Positions 5,571 to 5,875 of a stretch of 5,875 nucleotides of DNA are shown piece by piece (the first letter of the stretch is position 1; each line of letters opens with the position of its first letter). The stretch is from Bacteroidota bacterium. GTDB lineage: Bacteria; Bacteroidota; Bacteroidia; Flavobacteriales; Flavobacteriaceae. The notes under the pieces are model-generated. The model was not told where the DNA came from. It ran no database searches and was given only the letters and a program-made list of their open reading frames with translations. A program made the translations under genes and the position numbers. The DNA is taken from assembly GCA_022560715.1 (NCBI GenBank), contig JADFSQ010000139.1, positions 1 through 5,875 of the forward strand, written 5' to 3'.

Positions 5571-5852
5571 ATGGATACCCAGATTAAGCCAGAAGACTGC
5601 AACGATAAATGTAATATAATTACTAAGTCTATTGGTAATATACCTACAGAATTTTGTACATCTTGCATAAGTGTAATATCATATACTAAGAAAACTTTAA
5701 TATCTGAACATAAAGATTCTGACTTGTTACATGCAATAGGAATTCATGAACAACAAATGGTCGAACTTGAAGATATATTAGACGATGGTTATGAATGGAA
5801 AGAAGGTACTAGAAAACTCAGTAAATTACTAGACTCACAGGAGAATAAATAA
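5571..5852 (+). CDS. 93-residue Cys-containing protein, function unknown
   Basis: I do not recognise a family. The protein is small, acidic and lacks a signal peptide or membrane segment, so it is probably cytoplasmic. Four cysteines near the N-terminus, C10-x3-C14 and C29-x2-C32, could bind a metal such as zinc. The middle and C-terminal part (HEQQMVELEDILDDGYEWKEGTRKLSKLL) looks helical. The ATG follows TAGGAA with almost no spacer; in a phylum that rarely relies on Shine-Dalgarno this neither helps nor harms. Its TAA overlaps the ATG of the next gene by one base, implying a two-gene or longer transcript and a functional link with that partner. It is separated from the receptor gene by a strong terminator, so it is not part of the cobalamin unit. 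Confidence 0.7.
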   Translation: MDTQIKPEDCNDKCNIITKSIGNIPTEFCTSCISVISYTKKTLISEHKDSDLLHAIGIHEQQMVELEDILDDGYEWKEGTRKLSKLLDSQENK

Positions 5853-5875
5853 TGAAAATAGGTGACACACATGCA
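5852..5875 (+). CDS. Start of a translationally coupled gene (truncated by window end)
   Basis: ATG at 5852-5854 shares its A with the TAA stop of the preceding gene (TAATG), and AGGAG at 5839-5843 is a fitting ribosome-binding site eight bases upstream. Only MKIGDTHA is visible. The start faintly recalls MaoC-like dehydratases (M-K-I-G-D-x), but eight residues cannot support a function. Confidence 0.5.

Overview
The window reads as Bacteroidota, most likely a Flavobacteriia-type genome. The DNA is AT-rich and starts rarely have a Shine-Dalgarno sequence. A TAnnTTTG promoter element is present, lipoprotein signals have a Bacteroidota look, and perfect palindromes of the kind that litter flavobacterial genomes occur. 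This assignment is inferred from style; no rRNA or marker gene is present.

The centre (809-5404) is a divergent cobalamin-uptake locus. Leftward run a class III substrate-binding lipoprotein (1841-2938) and a FecCD/BtuC-family permease (809-1840), followed 11 nt later by a small unrecognised lipoprotein (333-797). Rightward runs a TonB-dependent outer-membrane receptor (3440-5404), preceded by its own promoter (3057-3087) and a clear cobalamin riboswitch (about 3101-3396), and closed by a strong terminator (5408-5434). The receptor should bring cobalamin across the outer membrane, the lipoprotein should capture it in the periplasm, and the permease should move it across the inner membrane. 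The ATPase the importer needs is not in the window.

The left end (1-332) is a patchwork: the C-terminal tail of a NUMOD3/HNH-type endonuclease on the plus strand, a fragment that looks like a hexapeptide-repeat acyltransferase on the minus strand, and a GC-rich non-coding block abutting the end of the small lipoprotein gene. It looks like an insertion or rearrangement boundary. The right end (5435-5875) holds an AT-rich spacer, a 93-residue Cys-containing protein of unknown function, and the first eight codons of a translationally coupled gene.

The most interesting signal is in the riboswitch. The P5 hairpin loop, normally a short conserved loop, is expanded to 77 nt by a roughly 69-nt insert that itself folds as an imperfect palindrome; removing it restores a canonical loop. 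Two other palindromes sit close by: a 33-nt one that has been read as coding sequence upstream of the binding-protein gene, and an 18-nt perfect one in frame within the receptor gene, between the signal peptide and the TonB box.
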